From contig NC_051072.1 of the NCBI RefSeq assembly GCF_004664715.2, positions 38,998,142 through 39,062,141 on the forward strand: a stretch of DNA of 64,000 bases. Direction: 5' to 3'. How positions within the stretch are numbered: the stretch's first letter is position 1; each line of letters begins with the position of its first letter. This document shows, one piece after another, positions 1 to 11,791 of the stretch. The DNA is from Peromyscus leucopus. Taxonomy: Eukaryota > Chordata > Mammalia > Rodentia > Cricetidae. Both the position numbers and the translations under genes were made by a program. The notes beneath the pieces are model-generated. The model did not search any database, was not told the origin of the DNA, and saw nothing but the letters and a program-made list of their open reading frames with translations.

Positions 1-2425
1 CCAGACATGTAAGATGACCCAACCTTGAGCTCCAATATTTCAGCTCTTTCTTTCTAAATCAGTTATTCCATGCAAATCAGTCTTGCTCAGCATTCCTGGA
101 ACTGGGGTCTCAGCTTGCTCTGGCCCTTGAGGCATTAAATCCTCTAGGGGCTGTTACATCAACATTCTCCCTAGACAAGAGAGCAGATTACTCCCAGGAT
201 CCATTCTAACGGCATTTCCTACCCCCAATGCAGAGAGAAATTTGAGGAAGGATTTAGTCTCCAGTCCCACAGCTCCAGCAGTTCTTGGGTAATTTGGTTC
301 TCTCCTCAAATTGCACCATCAGGAGGGGCAGTTCCTTTTATCCCCTTTGTCCTGGCAAATGTATGACTATAGATACAATATTTTCATAACTATGGGAGTC
401 CACTTAATGATCTTTCTGCAAATAATAAATGTTTAAACCTTTTTGATAATAAAGTTATTTTTTTCAATAATAAAGTTCTAGGGTAATACCGATTTAGAAT
501 TTCTTCTGGTTACTCACTTACATATTCACAGAAATGTTAATTGTAAGTAAGGGTCATTTCCCCCAAATTCTTTTACTTTAGGAATAATTATAAAGACAAG
601 GTGGAATTAGGACAAGTGAAATTCTTGCCCTAAATGCCCTTTCCTGGCAGACCAAGGGCACAGCCACTCTGATAATCAACCTTTTAAAAAAAAAATGCAT
701 GCTCCAACCAATCCAATAAGACAAAAAGAAATTCATTACAAGGTAAATATTTGACATTCAAAGATCACATTTGGAGAAGGAGAGGATGAATACAATGATA
801 ATAAGTTTCAATTAAATGACAAAGTTAGCCATAGTAGTATTTTTTCCCACCAATGATTGAGAAAGAGGAGGCTTATAATTTACCTTGTGTTTATTTAAAG
901 ATAAGAAGTGTTTAATGTTAACCTGGGAGTGCTTTCTTCAACTACATCTACCCTGTGGAGTTTTCTGTAATACAATTCAGGGTGCATTCCTGTATCATTG
1001 ATGTCTCTAAAATCCAGACGTGACTTAAGATCAATAACATCTTGAATTAGATAAAATGAACTAATTAATCAGAATATACTAATCAAATAACACCTTTAGA
1101 AAGATGAATACAAATAATCTAGAAATTCTCCACACACTAGGGTTGATGTGCCTGGACCAGGTGTGCACTTACAACTCCATGGGCATATTAAAGCAGGCAC
1201 ACACAATAGTTTTGTCCCCTCCAAGGGGACATGCTCTCAGCTGCAGACGACAGTAGAACCAATCCATGGATCTCTCATCTAGTATGTTTAGCACGTATGG
1301 AAGACCTGGGTTATTCTATCCTTTCAGCCTCTTAACTAGGAGCCTGCTTTCACCGTGGCTGAGCTATGGTGAGAGAATGAACTGAACAGGCTAATAAGGC
1401 ATCCCTCAGTGTATTTCTCCCTGCAAGGTACTTGATGGTCTTGCATTTGTGTTCATGAGTTCTGAGTGTCAGAATGATACCCCCTCTGATTGGGTTCTGA
1501 GAAAACCAACTTTCTAAACCTAGGAGGCAAAGTACAGCGTGTGTATATTATGAAGACTTGGCTCAAAGGGTCTATTACATGTCTGAGCCACTTAAATGGA
1601 CAATTTATCAGGTCAAAAGAAGTGGAGAATTAAGGGTAATTGGGTCAAAATTGCAAACTGGCTGTCCTTACGCCAAACCTGGCCCACAGATGTGGTGTGT
1701 TTGGCTCCCACACATTGTTTAAAAATTGGGAAACCTCACACTAAATTTTGTATGTCTTATTTTCTTAAAAAGAGCAAAACACATTTGACAAGAGGGACTC
1801 TTCTGTCTGTCCTTTTAGTGGTACTTGGATCCAATCAAAGGCTGCCTCATTTGAACAGGGCTGCATCTTCCATGTACTCCGTAATTCCCAGGGCTCCTGT
1901 TTTACAGCCAACAAGCTTCTCCCTTATAATTCTAATCTGGCCATAGCACATTTGAGCTTGAAGAGCACGGTCCTTTAATGCTAATTTTCATGAACTAGAT
2001 CATTTATGCTTGTGAAAGCCTTTTCGTGGAAATAGATAATTGTGGTGATTTGAGCCAAAGGAATTACTTGGAAACTAACTCCGCTTTGTATCATTAGCAC
2101 CATCACAGAGACAAGATAGTTTTCAAAACAGACATGGGTGTAGGTAGAACAGAAAGAGTATCCGTCAGGGCTTCTAATGAATATCTGGATCTGCCACAGT
2201 GAATATTTAATTTCCATATCTGTTACATGAGAAGGGTAGTGCCCATCCATCATAAATACACAGGAGTTATTGTGATGGATGGATTAGATCATGTAACTTT
2301 GAGTTCTTAACGGAGCCTCAAAATTGTCTACTGAATTAACTTCTGGCAGTTTTGTTACTTGCATTTTACTTTAGAAATTATATCAAATTGACTCTTCAAC
2401 AATCATCCATTGTGATGAGGCGATG
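1..2425. other. Unassigned non-coding DNA
   Basis: No gene or clear repeat is recognised here. The longest frame (1596-1946, 116 codons, plus strand) has no domain, biased composition or neighbouring splice structure that would support it. The stretch around 1650-1765 faintly resembles an ancient DNA-transposon fragment, but not strongly enough to name. Confidence 0.6.
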
Positions 2426-2429
2426 AAGT

Positions 2430-2610
2430 TGACATTTATCGACTGTAAACTATGATCCAGGTGTGACTCTGGTTGCTGAATGTATGTTGTTTCAAGAAGC
2501 CCTCACAGCAAGACCATTCATTAAACATTAATTTTGCAAACTGAAAAATCAGAGCTCAAGAAGTCCATGTGGTTTCCCCAAAGTCCCACAGCTGTTTTGA
2601 TAACCACGGT
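2430..2610 (-). repeat. MIR SINE fragment
   Basis: The stretch 2545-2600 matches the antisense MIR pattern in which 'fewer-than-all gaps' read as 'tttgcaaactgaaaaatc', then 'gagctcaagaagtc', then 'ccccaaagtcccacagct'. This corresponds to the family's conserved core. MIR is an ancient tRNA-derived SINE of all mammals, so divergence is expected. Confidence 0.5.
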
Positions 2611-2847
2611 CATCTTACTCCTTGTAAAAACATGTAGCCTGATTATGGCTTCATGTTGGTTACCAGTTTAAAACACAAGCTCACCTGTTCCTTCCCATGC
2701 TTGCTCTAGGCAAAGCCTAAGGGGAGTAGTCTTGCAATCTACCTGTTTTATCAGAGCTTCAAGAGAGTCTTATAGCAAGAAAACTGCCTGGGAAGGCTTA
2801 TATAGGGTAGAAGTGAATAAAAGAAACTGCTTGTCTTCATGCATAGT

Positions 2848-2955
2848 AGAAGAGAGAAAAGAAAGGAAGAGGAGGGAGGGGAAGGGAAGAAAGGGGGAAG
2901 GGGAAAGAGAGAAGCAATGAAAGACAAATAAGAGGGAAGAAGCCTAGGAGAAAGA
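2848..2955. repeat. Purine-rich low-complexity tract
   Basis: About 105 bases are almost entirely A and G on the plus strand, in irregular units of GGAAG and AGGG. The short frames read across it (Arg/Lys/Glu-rich on plus, Ser/Leu/Pro-rich on minus) are products of the composition, not genes. Confidence 0.85.
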
Positions 2956-3630
2956 GATGCTGGCACTAATGTATGACAGTTGCAGGAGCAAGTGAGTGCA
3001 GTTACTATATGGATTTGTTCTCTCTATGTGCGCCCAGCTTGTTTACTGAGAACCTAAGGAGTCAGCCAACAGGAAACTCAGTGTGCCACTGCAGGGGAGT
3101 AAAGCGCTTTGAACTGCAGGCATTTTGTACACCCAAATTACATACTGTGATACACATAGTATTTGAGCTGTTCCGCAATACAGAAGCCAATTATTCTTGG
3201 CACGTACTTCTGTCGTACTATCCAAATCGCCATCCCTCACATGTGGAACTGTGCCACATCAAATGCACCAAGTCATAAACTCCTTAGAATCGCTGAGATG
3301 AAAGTAAAGAGCTGGAGAAAAAGATAGTTTGGTATATGCGCCACATTGCAGAAAAGACGTATGGTTAATATCATTTTGCTGGGTCTATTATGAATAACTA
3401 GGGCAGCAAAATTCTGGTTAAGTTTTTTTTGGTATATGCTGAATTTTTTCCCTAAAATAATTTGGTAACAAATCTTTATATCCTCAAATTTGAATAAAGC
3501 TATTTCATTATATAATTACCTTTTTATTCTTACAAATAAAAGTTATTGCTAAAAGGAATAATTTAAAAAAAAAACCATAGCTTCCATTACTTATTGATAT
3601 GGATTAAAACCTACAACTTCAATTTTATTA

Positions 3631-3633
<3 letters not shown>
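2956..3633. other. Unassigned non-coding DNA
   Basis: No recognisable repeat or gene. A 101-codon frame (2973-3278) has no domain signature. The last 250 bases are AT-rich. Confidence 0.6.

Positions 3634-3671
<38 letters not shown>
3634..3671. repeat. (TG)n microsatellite
   Basis: A perfect run of about 19 TG units, directly read. Confidence 0.99.
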
Positions 3672-3673
<2 letters not shown>

Positions 3674-3924
3674 ATGCACAAAGTTAGTTATGGGATAATA
3701 GCCAAGCTGAGGAAAATCAAGTAAAGGGTTAGTTCCTAACGATGAATACAGTGAACATTTGGACATTAGCCTCTTGTTTAAAGACGACCTAATACACCAT
3801 TTAAAAAAATTATATTTATAAAATATTAACAAACTCACAGACACTCAGTGAAATAGTACCCCCCATTCAAGTTTTCAATCTATGTGGTTTCAGCTACCCA
3901 CAATCTACTGTGACTTGATTATGA

Positions 3925-4042
3925 TAGATGCAAGGCATGGTGATACATGCCTATAATATCAGTGCTCAGAAGACTGAGAGGAGAGTTGAGAGGTTCAGTC
4001 CAGCCTGGGCTGAATATAAATAGCAAGACCCTCTCTCACATT
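3925..4042 (+). repeat. Diverged B1-like (proto-B1/B4) SINE
   Basis: The order 'ggcatggtgatacatgcct', 'ataatatcagtgctcag', 'ccagcctgggctgaatataa', 'agcaagaccctctctca' follows the B1/proto-B1 consensus (7SL-derived) in sense orientation. The many differences suggest an old copy. Confidence 0.65.
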
Positions 4043-5309
4043 CTAGCATAAAATTCTCCATTCATAAAGAAACAGGAATGAAAGGACAAGAGGAATTTAG
4101 GACCTCAAATGGACATGACCAAAGAACCTTTCCATACCATATCAGAGTGAAAGCATATAAGTATATCTGTGTGAGCAGTACAATATGTATGTATGTATAC
4201 ATTAATAATATTAAAATTTGCAAGAGAAAGACACAAAGTAACATGCAAATGCATAAACATAAATTATTTCATCACCAACACTAAAAGCCAGGAGAGCATG
4301 GATATGATAATATTTCAAGTCCTGAAAATAAATAACTGCCGATCAAGATTGCTATACCCGGCAAAGTAATCAACTTAAAACTGGTGAAGAATTAAGAATA
4401 TTCAAAGGCAAACTCAGATTAAGCTAATTCATGAAATTCAAACCATCACTGCAGAAAATTGTTAAAGAAAACTGTATGTGGAAGAAGACACGCTCATTCA
4501 TAAGAATACATTTTATTAGAGGAACAGATGAAAAACTTGGACAGAGTCAATTACGTCCAACACTGAAAGCCAGGAACCCCTAATAGTGAAGGGGAGTGCA
4601 GAAGAAGAATACCAATAGCCCAATGAGAACATCTACTAAAGAAAAAATACCCAAACTCTCTCAATAATAACTTTAAATGCAAATAAATATCACAAACCAA
4701 TGAAAAGACATGGACTAAATGATTGGATACATAAACAAGATCCATCTATTGGCTTTTTCTATGAAACCTATTTATTAAGCAAAGATGTATAAAAACTAAG
4801 AATCAAAGTGTGGAAGTCAAAGGACCAATAAAACAGAAATCATAAACAAGCTGGCTGGCATGGTGGTTTTTATATCTGATAAGGTAGACACCAAACAAAA
4901 ACTAGTCAGAGGGACATGGCATATATAATAAAGGGAATAATTAGTAAACCAGAGATATAACAACTGTAAGCATTTATGCATTGTATCTTGTGGTACCTAA
5001 GATACAAAACATTAAAAGGAATGAAAAATCATCTAAGTTTGGACATAAAATAGTGGAAAATTTCAATACCCCACTTTTATATTTAGATAAGCCTTCCAAA
5101 CTAAAGTTCTGCAAAGAAATTTTAGAACTAAATTATGTTAAAATCAACTGAATTTAATAGAATATTCCACCCAACATACCTTATCAGAACATAGAAGTAT
5201 CTCTAAAATTGATCACATTATAGACAACAAAGTGAGCCTTAATAATTTTAATAAATTCAAATAGTTTCTTAATCTTGTCTGTCCTTTCAGACGAAAAGAT
5301 ACCTTAGGA

Positions 5310-5313
<4 letters not shown>

Positions 5314-5357
<44 letters not shown>
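5314..5357. repeat. (TG)n microsatellite
   Basis: About 22 perfect TG units inside the decayed L1 ORF2 region. Such a run is not part of the L1 consensus, so it expanded after insertion. Confidence 0.99.
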
Positions 5358-5358
<1 letters not shown>

Positions 5359-6931
5359 TTGGAAACTCAACAAACACTTTTGAATGAACAGTGAGTTGTT
5401 CAAGACACCAGGGGAAAAAATTTCAAATTTCTAGCATCATATGAAAATGAAGGGACAGACTCATAATTTCCAGGATTTATCCAAGTTGGAACTAAGAGCT
5501 ATTAGTAGTCAAATTAAACACGCATGCACATACACACTAGAAATTTCAAGTAAATATTCTAATTATACACTATAAGGCATTAGATAAAGACAAAAACCAA
5601 ACTTAGTAGATGTCAAAAAAAGAACAATAACTAAAAAGTAGGGCAAAAATTGATGAGAGACTAAAAGAACAATACATACAGTCAAATGAAGAGCTGATTC
5701 CTTGAAAAGATTAGCACTGTTGACAACTCCCTACTCATATTATTTGAAAGGAATTTGTTCTCTCTCTAGAGAAGAACAAAAGTAATGAATTAGAGATGAA
5801 AAGGGAGCAATTCCAACAGACTCCTGGGAAATCCAGAAGATGAGTAGGAACTACATTGAGAACTAGAAAGCTGGCAAACTGAGATGAACTAGACAAACTT
5901 CTAAACTTATGTGACCTAATGAGACATATTGCTGCATATTTAAACAATTTAATGAGATCCATAAATTTAAAAAAATGATATTTAAGCAGTAACAACAACA
6001 ACAAAAAAAAATCTCCCACAAAGGAAAAGCCTGTATTTGACAGGTTCAGTCTAAACTTTCAAGGAAACTCTAACATCAGTACTAAAACTGTTTCTACACA
6101 CTCATTCAATGAAGCCCTATGATTCTGACACCAACATAAGATAGGAATATAACAAAACCAAAGGCCAATTACACTGAAGAACATACATGAGAAAGTTCTC
6201 AATAAAATGCTTGCAAACTGAATTCAGTAGCATATGAAGAAGGTCAGACACCATAACCAGTTGCTTTCACTTCAGTATTGTGAGGTTGGTTGAACATATG
6301 CAAATCAGTAAATGTAATAGATGATATAAAAAACTAAAGGGCAAGAATCACATGATCATACAGATAGATGCAGAAAAGGCATTTGACAAAGTACCATGTG
6401 CCTTCATGACAAAAGTTCTGGAAATATTATGAATAGAGGAAATATTTCCCAGCATCATAAAGGTCATATCTGTAATAAAGGTCATATGTGACAGACACAT
6501 AGCCAACATTGCACTTGATGGGGAAAAACAGAGAGCATTTCTTATCAATCTAGAATGAGGCAATGGTGGCCACTCTTGTCACTTTTATCTACACAGTTCT
6601 TAAAGTCCTAGCTAAAGCAATAGGACAAGATAATGATATCAGAGGATACAAGTGGGGAAGTGAGAAATCAAATTTCCTCTAGTTGAAGGCAATAAACGAC
6701 ATAAGAACATGTTTAGATCTGATAAGCACAGAAAAGTGGTAGGATAGAAAAGAAATATATAAAAAAAATCAGGTAACTTTTCTATATACCAATAATTTAC
6801 TTGCTAAGAAAAAATTAGGAAAATATCATATTCACAATACTTTCAAATAAGAAAAAGAGAAAGAAAAAGAACTCAAGAATAAACCTAACCAAAAAAGTAA
6901 AAGCTTCTTACAATGAAAACTTTAAGACACT

Positions 6932-6962
6932 AAAAAAAAAAAGAAAGAAAGAAAGAAAGAAA
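6932..6962. repeat. A-rich/(GAAA)n run
   Basis: Eleven A followed by about five AAAG units. It sits at the junction where the L1 jumps from ORF2 to its 3' UTR, and may mark an internal deletion or the tail of a lost insertion. Confidence 0.9.
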
Positions 6963-7248
6963 TTAATTCAGACATAAAGATATTAGAAAATCTGCAGGAA
7001 AACATTCTATTAAGTGAAGTAAGCCAGACTCAGAAGGACAAATAACAGAATGTTCCCTATCATATGCAGCTCTTGGCTTTCAGTTTTTATATGTGAAAAA
7101 CTACACAGGTGTGAGAGTGGGCTTAGGTTGTGAAGGAGACCACATGAGGAAAAGACAAGGATTTGGGGACGAGGGGATGGATAAACAATCATATATGACA
7201 AGAAGCCATGAAGGGTACCACTGGGGATAGAAGATATGAGGAGCAGTG

Positions 7249-7599
7249 TGCTGCGGATATTGCTCTATATAAATAAAACACCGATTGGCCAATAGCCAGA
7301 CAGGAAGTATAGGTGGGACAACGAGAGAGGAGAATTGAGGGAACAGGAAGGGAAGGGAGAGACTGCCTGGAGCCACTGCCAGGACAAGGAAGATGTAAGG
7401 TACCGGTAAGCCACGAGCCACGTGGCAAAGTATAGATTAATAGAAATGGGCTAAATATAAGAGTAAGAGCTAGGTAGTGATAGGCCTGAGCTAATGGCCA
7501 AGCAGTTTAAATAATGTAAGAGTCTGTGTGTTTATTGTATAAGTGGGCTCCGGGACTGGTGGGACTTGGCGGGAGCTGGAGAGAAATTCTCTAGCTACA
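7249..7599 (+). mobile_element. Solo LTR, mys/MYSERV-like class II ERV, subtype A
   Basis: The LTR starts TG and ends CA, and is 351 bp long. It is flanked by a perfect 6-bp duplication 'gcagtg' (7243-7248 and 7600-7605), the size expected of class II (ERVK-like) integrase. It contains the core shared with the other LTRs in this window, 'gattggccaatagcc' and 'gccacgagccacgtggca'. It lies inside the L1 3' UTR, so it is younger than that L1. No internal retroviral sequence remains, which implies LTR-LTR recombination. The family name is an inference from resemblance. Confidence 0.85.
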
Positions 7600-7722
7600 G
7601 CAGTGGGTTGTGGAGAAATTGAAGGGGGTAGCAGGATCAGTAAAAATAAATTATATGTGAATATGCCATAATGAAATCTATTACTTTGCATTCCAATTTA
7701 AAAACAAATGTGACAAAAAAGA

Positions 7723-8426
7723 AAAAGAAAAATTGAGGAAATAAGCAACTCATAAATTTTAAATAACTTTTATCTCTGTATATTGTTACAATTGTTCCTT
7801 TTATTAGGAGTTACTGTGGCTAATCTCTTACTAAACTTAACTTATAAATTAACCATCATTAGAAATATACATATATAAATAAAGAAATAAAATACAAAGT
7901 TTGATAGTATCTGTATGTAGTTCAGGAATCCACTGAGTGTAACATATTCTACACAGGTGTGCATGTGGATATGGTATGTGTGTTTTATATAGACATATCC
8001 ATATGGAAACAAATAGAAACTCTACTTAATTGTTCCTTTTGTGTGATACTCTCTCCCTTTCCTACTGTATTCAGATATTTTTTCCCTATTCCTGGCTGTG
8101 CCCCCATTAGATTGATATATTGATGAATGAATATTTTGTGAGCCTCAGTGGAAAGATACCACTAAGAGATATTAATCACTCAAAAAAAAAAAAAAACCTT
8201 CATGTATGTGCCAAGTGCTCATCCTCTGGGTCCAGGGGTCAGGAAAGTAAACACAGTTTCTTTTCATTTATAAAACACTGATTTAAAAATAACAATAATA
8301 AAATATGAACAAAGTATGAATGAATTTTTACTTTAATAAATGCTGAGAAAGAAAAGTCTGTGTGCCCTGCAAAACTCTGGTAGGGAAACTTCACTGAGGT
8401 TGGAACATTTAAATGGACTTGTTCAT
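7723..8426. other. Unassigned AT-rich DNA
   Basis: No gene or clear repeat. It contains a 14-A run at 8181. Confidence 0.6.
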
Positions 8427-8840
8427 TGATGGTTAATGTCTATTGTCAACTTGATGAGATATAGAATAACTATGGAGACAAGCCCCTGGGCATGCCTTGG
8501 AGGGATCATCTTGATAAGTGCCATGTGCCTTCATGACAAAAGTTCTGGAAATATTATGTGCAAATATCAAGGGCAAAGACCTACCCACTGTGGGTAGCAC
8601 CATCCCCTGGGATGGGGTCTTAACTCGTTACAAAGGAAAAGTGAGCCCAGTGCAAGCTTCGGTCACTCTTTGTTTCTTTACTGCACATGCAAGTTGACTA
8701 ACAGCCTCAAGCTCCTATCTCTTTGCCTTTCCAACTTGATGGACCTGTATGTACTTCACACTGTGAAAAAAACAAACAAACAAATAATTTTTTTAAATCT
8801 CTCTTTTCTTAAATTGCTTCTGTCAGAATATTAAAACAGA
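8427..8840 (+). mobile_element. Rodent LTR-like dispersed repeat, carrying a foreign insert
   Basis: The pattern 'gatggttaatgtctattg', 'gacaagcccctgggcatg', 'acctacccactgtgggta' and 'atggacctgtatgtactt' matches a common rodent dispersed repeat of LTR/MaLR type, whose exact library name I cannot give with certainty. Between 'gatcatcttgat' and 'aagacctaccc' the expected short linker is replaced by 8518-8575, most of which duplicates the L1 at 6391-6431. Confidence 0.6.
8518..8558 (+). other. Templated insertion copied from the L1 at 6391-6431
   Basis: The 38 bases 8521-8558 are identical to 6394-6431, and the three bases before them differ by one transition. The source is inside the old L1 reverse transcriptase region. 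The exact match includes positions private to that decayed local copy, so a local origin is more likely than a new L1 insertion. There is no A-tail or target duplication. Confidence 0.8.
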
Positions 8841-9861
8841 TGCTATGTCAAGGAATGCTTGGAGTAAGAAAGGTTGATGGGAAGGACCACAGGATGCTAT
8901 TCAATAACTTAGTGGCCCTAAGCTGGCCTGAGGCTCCATCAAACATGCTGTTGCTGGGCTGGTACTTGACTTAGCTGTTTGACCAGGCTCATATTTAACT
9001 GAAATTAAGAGGCACATGGTCTCACCACTAGTAAACAGGAGGACTGAGGTACAGAGCAGTCTGATTTCTAAGGATGCCAATGCTTATATACCTGGGAGTA
9101 TTTGAGATATATTAAAAAAAATTCATTTGTTTAGAAAATACATATGGGACGTTTGTAGTCTTTAAAGGAAGTGGAAGACAAGGAGCAGGCCATGCTTTAC
9201 AGCCTTGCTCTTTCTGAGGACTTTATGGTTTTTCTCTATCTGATATTCAGCTCCTGACCTCAAATCCCATCTTTCCTCTTTTGACTTTCCTGTGGGCCAC
9301 CGGGGATTGATAGTTCCTGCAGATTTTCAACCCCTTTCAATTTGCTTCATTCCAAGACATGGCTACATAAGCATCATCCTAGAAATGTTAAAATCTTCAA
9401 CAAAAATGCAAGCTCATTCTCTGTGAACTTCCTGTAGGTTTCTAAGGAGATAACAGAAAGCTACCTAGATTTCACTCATAGGCTCTTCTGAGTATGACCG
9501 TCCCCTGGATGTCCCCTAGTGTGAAGTGTTATAATGTAAGAGTAGTCACTTGTAAAACTCTCAATTCATAACTGAGACCTCCCTTTTTAAAAGCTGACTG
9601 TTGAAGTGTGTTCTCCACCTACGTTTTACAACCATAAATACAAAGAGAATTTGGTAAAAATCAGGACCACAAACTTCAAGGATCAAAAGGCTGACGTGTA
9701 GTGTCCTAGATCTGGCTGAAACTCTTTGTTGAGTAGGTGGAGTGTGATGATCAGAACAGGACACATAATGAAAAAAACAAAACAAAACAAAAACCCAGTG
9801 GAACCAAGTCATATGTACAAGAGAAACTGGGACATTCATTTAGTTAAAAATGTACTAAGCT
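8841..9861. other. Unassigned non-coding DNA
   Basis: No gene or repeat recognised apart from an AAAAC-rich run near 9770-9800. Confidence 0.6.
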
Positions 9862-10375
9862 TGTAAGGTGGCACAAGCCTTTAATTCCAGGTTTTATGAG
9901 GCAGGGACAGATGCTGTGGGATGTTTGTACACTGTGTGAAAATGTATTGCTGTGATTGACATAATAAAAAGTTGAATGGCCAATAGGTAGGCAGGAGCTA
10001 TAGGCGGAACTTCTGGGCAGAAAGGAACTGGGAGGAAGAAAGGTGGCGTCCCCAGTTAGATGCAGAGAAAACAGGACATGCAGGAAAAGAGGTAACAGCC
10101 ACAAAGTCACCTGACAGGACATAGATGATTAGAAATGGGTTAATTTAGGTTATAAGAACTAGTTAGGAACAAACCTAAGCTATAGGCTGATATTTCATAA
10201 TTAATAAGAAGTCTCCATGTCATTATTTGGGAGCTGGCTGGCTGGACAGAGAAAGACTCACTACAAGATGTGTCTCTGTAAATTTAAGTCATAGAGGGCA
10301 TTTTACCTAGTGAATTCCAGGCCAACCAGGGCTACATAGTGCAACGCTACCTTAAACAAATATTCTGAAACCCAA
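9862..10375 (+). repeat. B1 SINE split by an LTR
   Basis: The left part (9862-9914, with 'ggtggcacaagcctttaatt') and the right part (10266-10375, with 'gtgtctctgtaaattt' and 'ccagggctacatagtg') together make one sense B1. Removing 9915-10265 and one copy of the duplicated target restores the B1 reading order, which proves the nesting order. Confidence 0.75.
9915..10265 (+). mobile_element. Solo LTR, mys/MYSERV-like, subtype B
   Basis: The LTR is 351 bp, TG...CA, flanked by 'agatgc' (9909-9914) and 'agatgt' (10266-10271), a 6-bp target duplication with one transition. It shares the block 'tttgtacactgtgtgaa' and the tail 'cattatttgggagctgg' with the two LTRs of the provirus at 27.6-30.9 kb, so it belongs to the same subfamily. 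It interrupts a B1 SINE. Confidence 0.85.
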
Positions 10376-10439
10376 AACCTGGCTGAGGTATTCATCTGTA
10401 AGTCTATATCATATACATTTCTATTTAGACTCTCTGTCT

Positions 10440-10554
10440 ATCATCTATTATCTTTCTTTTCTTCTCTTTCTCTTCCTTTCTTCCTTCCTTCCTCCCTCCT
10501 TCCCTCCCTTTTTTTTCTTTTCCTTTCTTTTTCCTTCCTTCCTTCCTTCCTTCT

Positions 10555-10614
<60 letters not shown>

Positions 10615-10645
10615 TTCTTCCTTTCTTTCCTTCCTTCTTTCTTCA
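10440..10645. repeat. Long polypyrimidine tract (CTTT/CCTT)n
   Basis: About 200 bases of almost pure C and T, with a (CTTT) core at 10553-10613 bordered by CCTT and CCCT units. The minus-strand Lys/Glu/Arg-rich frames here are artefacts. The tract could form triplex (H-) DNA. Confidence 0.95.
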
Positions 10646-11689
10646 TGACAAAAACAAAGATTGTTGCCCAAGAGAAGATCATAGTCTAGTTAGATATAGG
10701 GACAATATATACTAAATATAGTAAATTATGCATTATAAGGAAATATATGTAAAACAAACAAGAGTACTGTAAGGCAGTGGCTAGGAGTGGGGGGTAATGC
10801 AAAATGCAGTCAAAAATCACATGGTCATGATCGTGATGGCCTTTTGGAAGAAATTAGGTATAAACAAAGACTCAAGGAAATAGAGAGATTGATTGACACA
10901 TGATATTGAAGGAAAGTGTATCCTAGGAAGGGTTAAGGTCTTAAGATGAACCTGTCTAATGAGCTTGAAAATCTGCGGTGAAGCTGGACTGACTGAGCCT
11001 TGTGACTGAGAGGAAGAAGAGGAGGAAAGAAGGCCTGAAAAGGAGCAAGTGGCAAGTCAAATTGGACACTGTCAGCTACCATGATCACTTGGAACTCTGC
11101 GGAAAGCAGTGAGTCTTTGTAAATCGATAAGCAGGTAGATTACCATATATCTCATGTTGTGTTTTGAGAAGACCATAGTGCAGCAAGAGAAGAAACCGTG
11201 TGTCCTTTAAACTCTATAGCAATCATCATAGCAAGGGGAAACAGTGGCTTATAATGAAGTATTAGCTATGGAGCTATGAGAATTTGACTCCGGGTAGATT
11301 CTGCACATAGAAACCTCAAGCATTTGGGACATTTGATTATGAGATGTACTAGAAAAGATGGGACCATGAGACATTCCATATTAGCTTGAAGAAGTTGTGT
11401 TGGAAGTGGGTTGGTAAATCTGGGGTCAACTCTTCTGCTGTCCCCTCTCTTTTCTTTCTTTTCTTTGCTCACCCATTCTCCCTCTCTCCTTCCCTTTTGG
11501 CTATCTTCCCTCCATCTGCTCCTTCATTTGCTTCTTTTCTTTCCCAGACATCTTTGCAAATATCAGGCATTATACCTGCAGATACCGCAACAGAAAGCAA
11601 CCTCCTCTACACAGACTGGAAATGACAAGTGGGGAGGAGATGCAGAATGCATGGTGGGAAGCTTGTTACATTATTCCCCTCTTAAAAAT
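10646..11689. other. Unassigned non-coding DNA
   Basis: No gene or recognisable repeat. There is a pyrimidine-rich stretch near 11440-11560, and short open frames without domain features. Confidence 0.6.
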
Positions 11690-11700
11690 TGTAGACTTTG

Positions 11701-11791
11701 CGGGGTGGCGACGCTTTATCCCACTCAGCAGACAAATTTTGAGTACAGTGTACAATGAAAAAGAAAAAAAAAAAAAAAAAAAAAAAAAAAA
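11701..11791 (+). mobile_element. Small L1-mobilised retroposon of unknown source
   Basis: A 57-bp unique body (11701-11757) is followed by an A-rich tail of about 33 bases. The flanks repeat 'tgtagactttg' (11690-11700 and 11792-11802). The integration point reads TT/AAAA (11682-11687), the known preference of the L1 endonuclease. The body is not a clear B1, B2, B4 or ID, although its start loosely resembles B1. It ends in ACA plus three bases before the tail, as an H/ACA RNA would, but it is too short for a full one. Confidence 0.75.

Larger units (their letters stand above)
4060..7722 (+). mobile_element. Decayed L1 (LINE-1) retrotransposon, interrupted
   Basis: A 5'-truncated, sense-oriented L1 of about 3.3 kb after removal of the inserted LTR. 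Residues of the ORF1 end and inter-ORF region lie at 4060-4540. The ORF2 N-terminal part lies at 4700-5280. The reverse transcriptase region lies near 6300-6620, where 6355-6392 still spells the family's conserved Ile-Gln-Ile-Asp-Ala-Glu-Lys-Ala-Phe block. The C-terminal ORF2 part is missing beyond about 6930, and an Lx-like 3' UTR runs 6980-7242 and 7606-7722. Numerous stops and indels leave no open frame, so it is inactive. A (TG)22 run (5314-5357), an A-rich run at 6932 and a solo LTR (7249-7599) interrupt it. The subfamily is not determined. Confidence 0.85.

Noticed and set aside
1645..1765. Possible ancient hAT-type transposon fragment
   Set aside because: The resemblance is limited to short blocks and no terminal repeats are seen.
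10425..10682. Lys/Glu/Arg-rich minus-strand frames
   Set aside because: Translations of the CTTT/CCTT tract.
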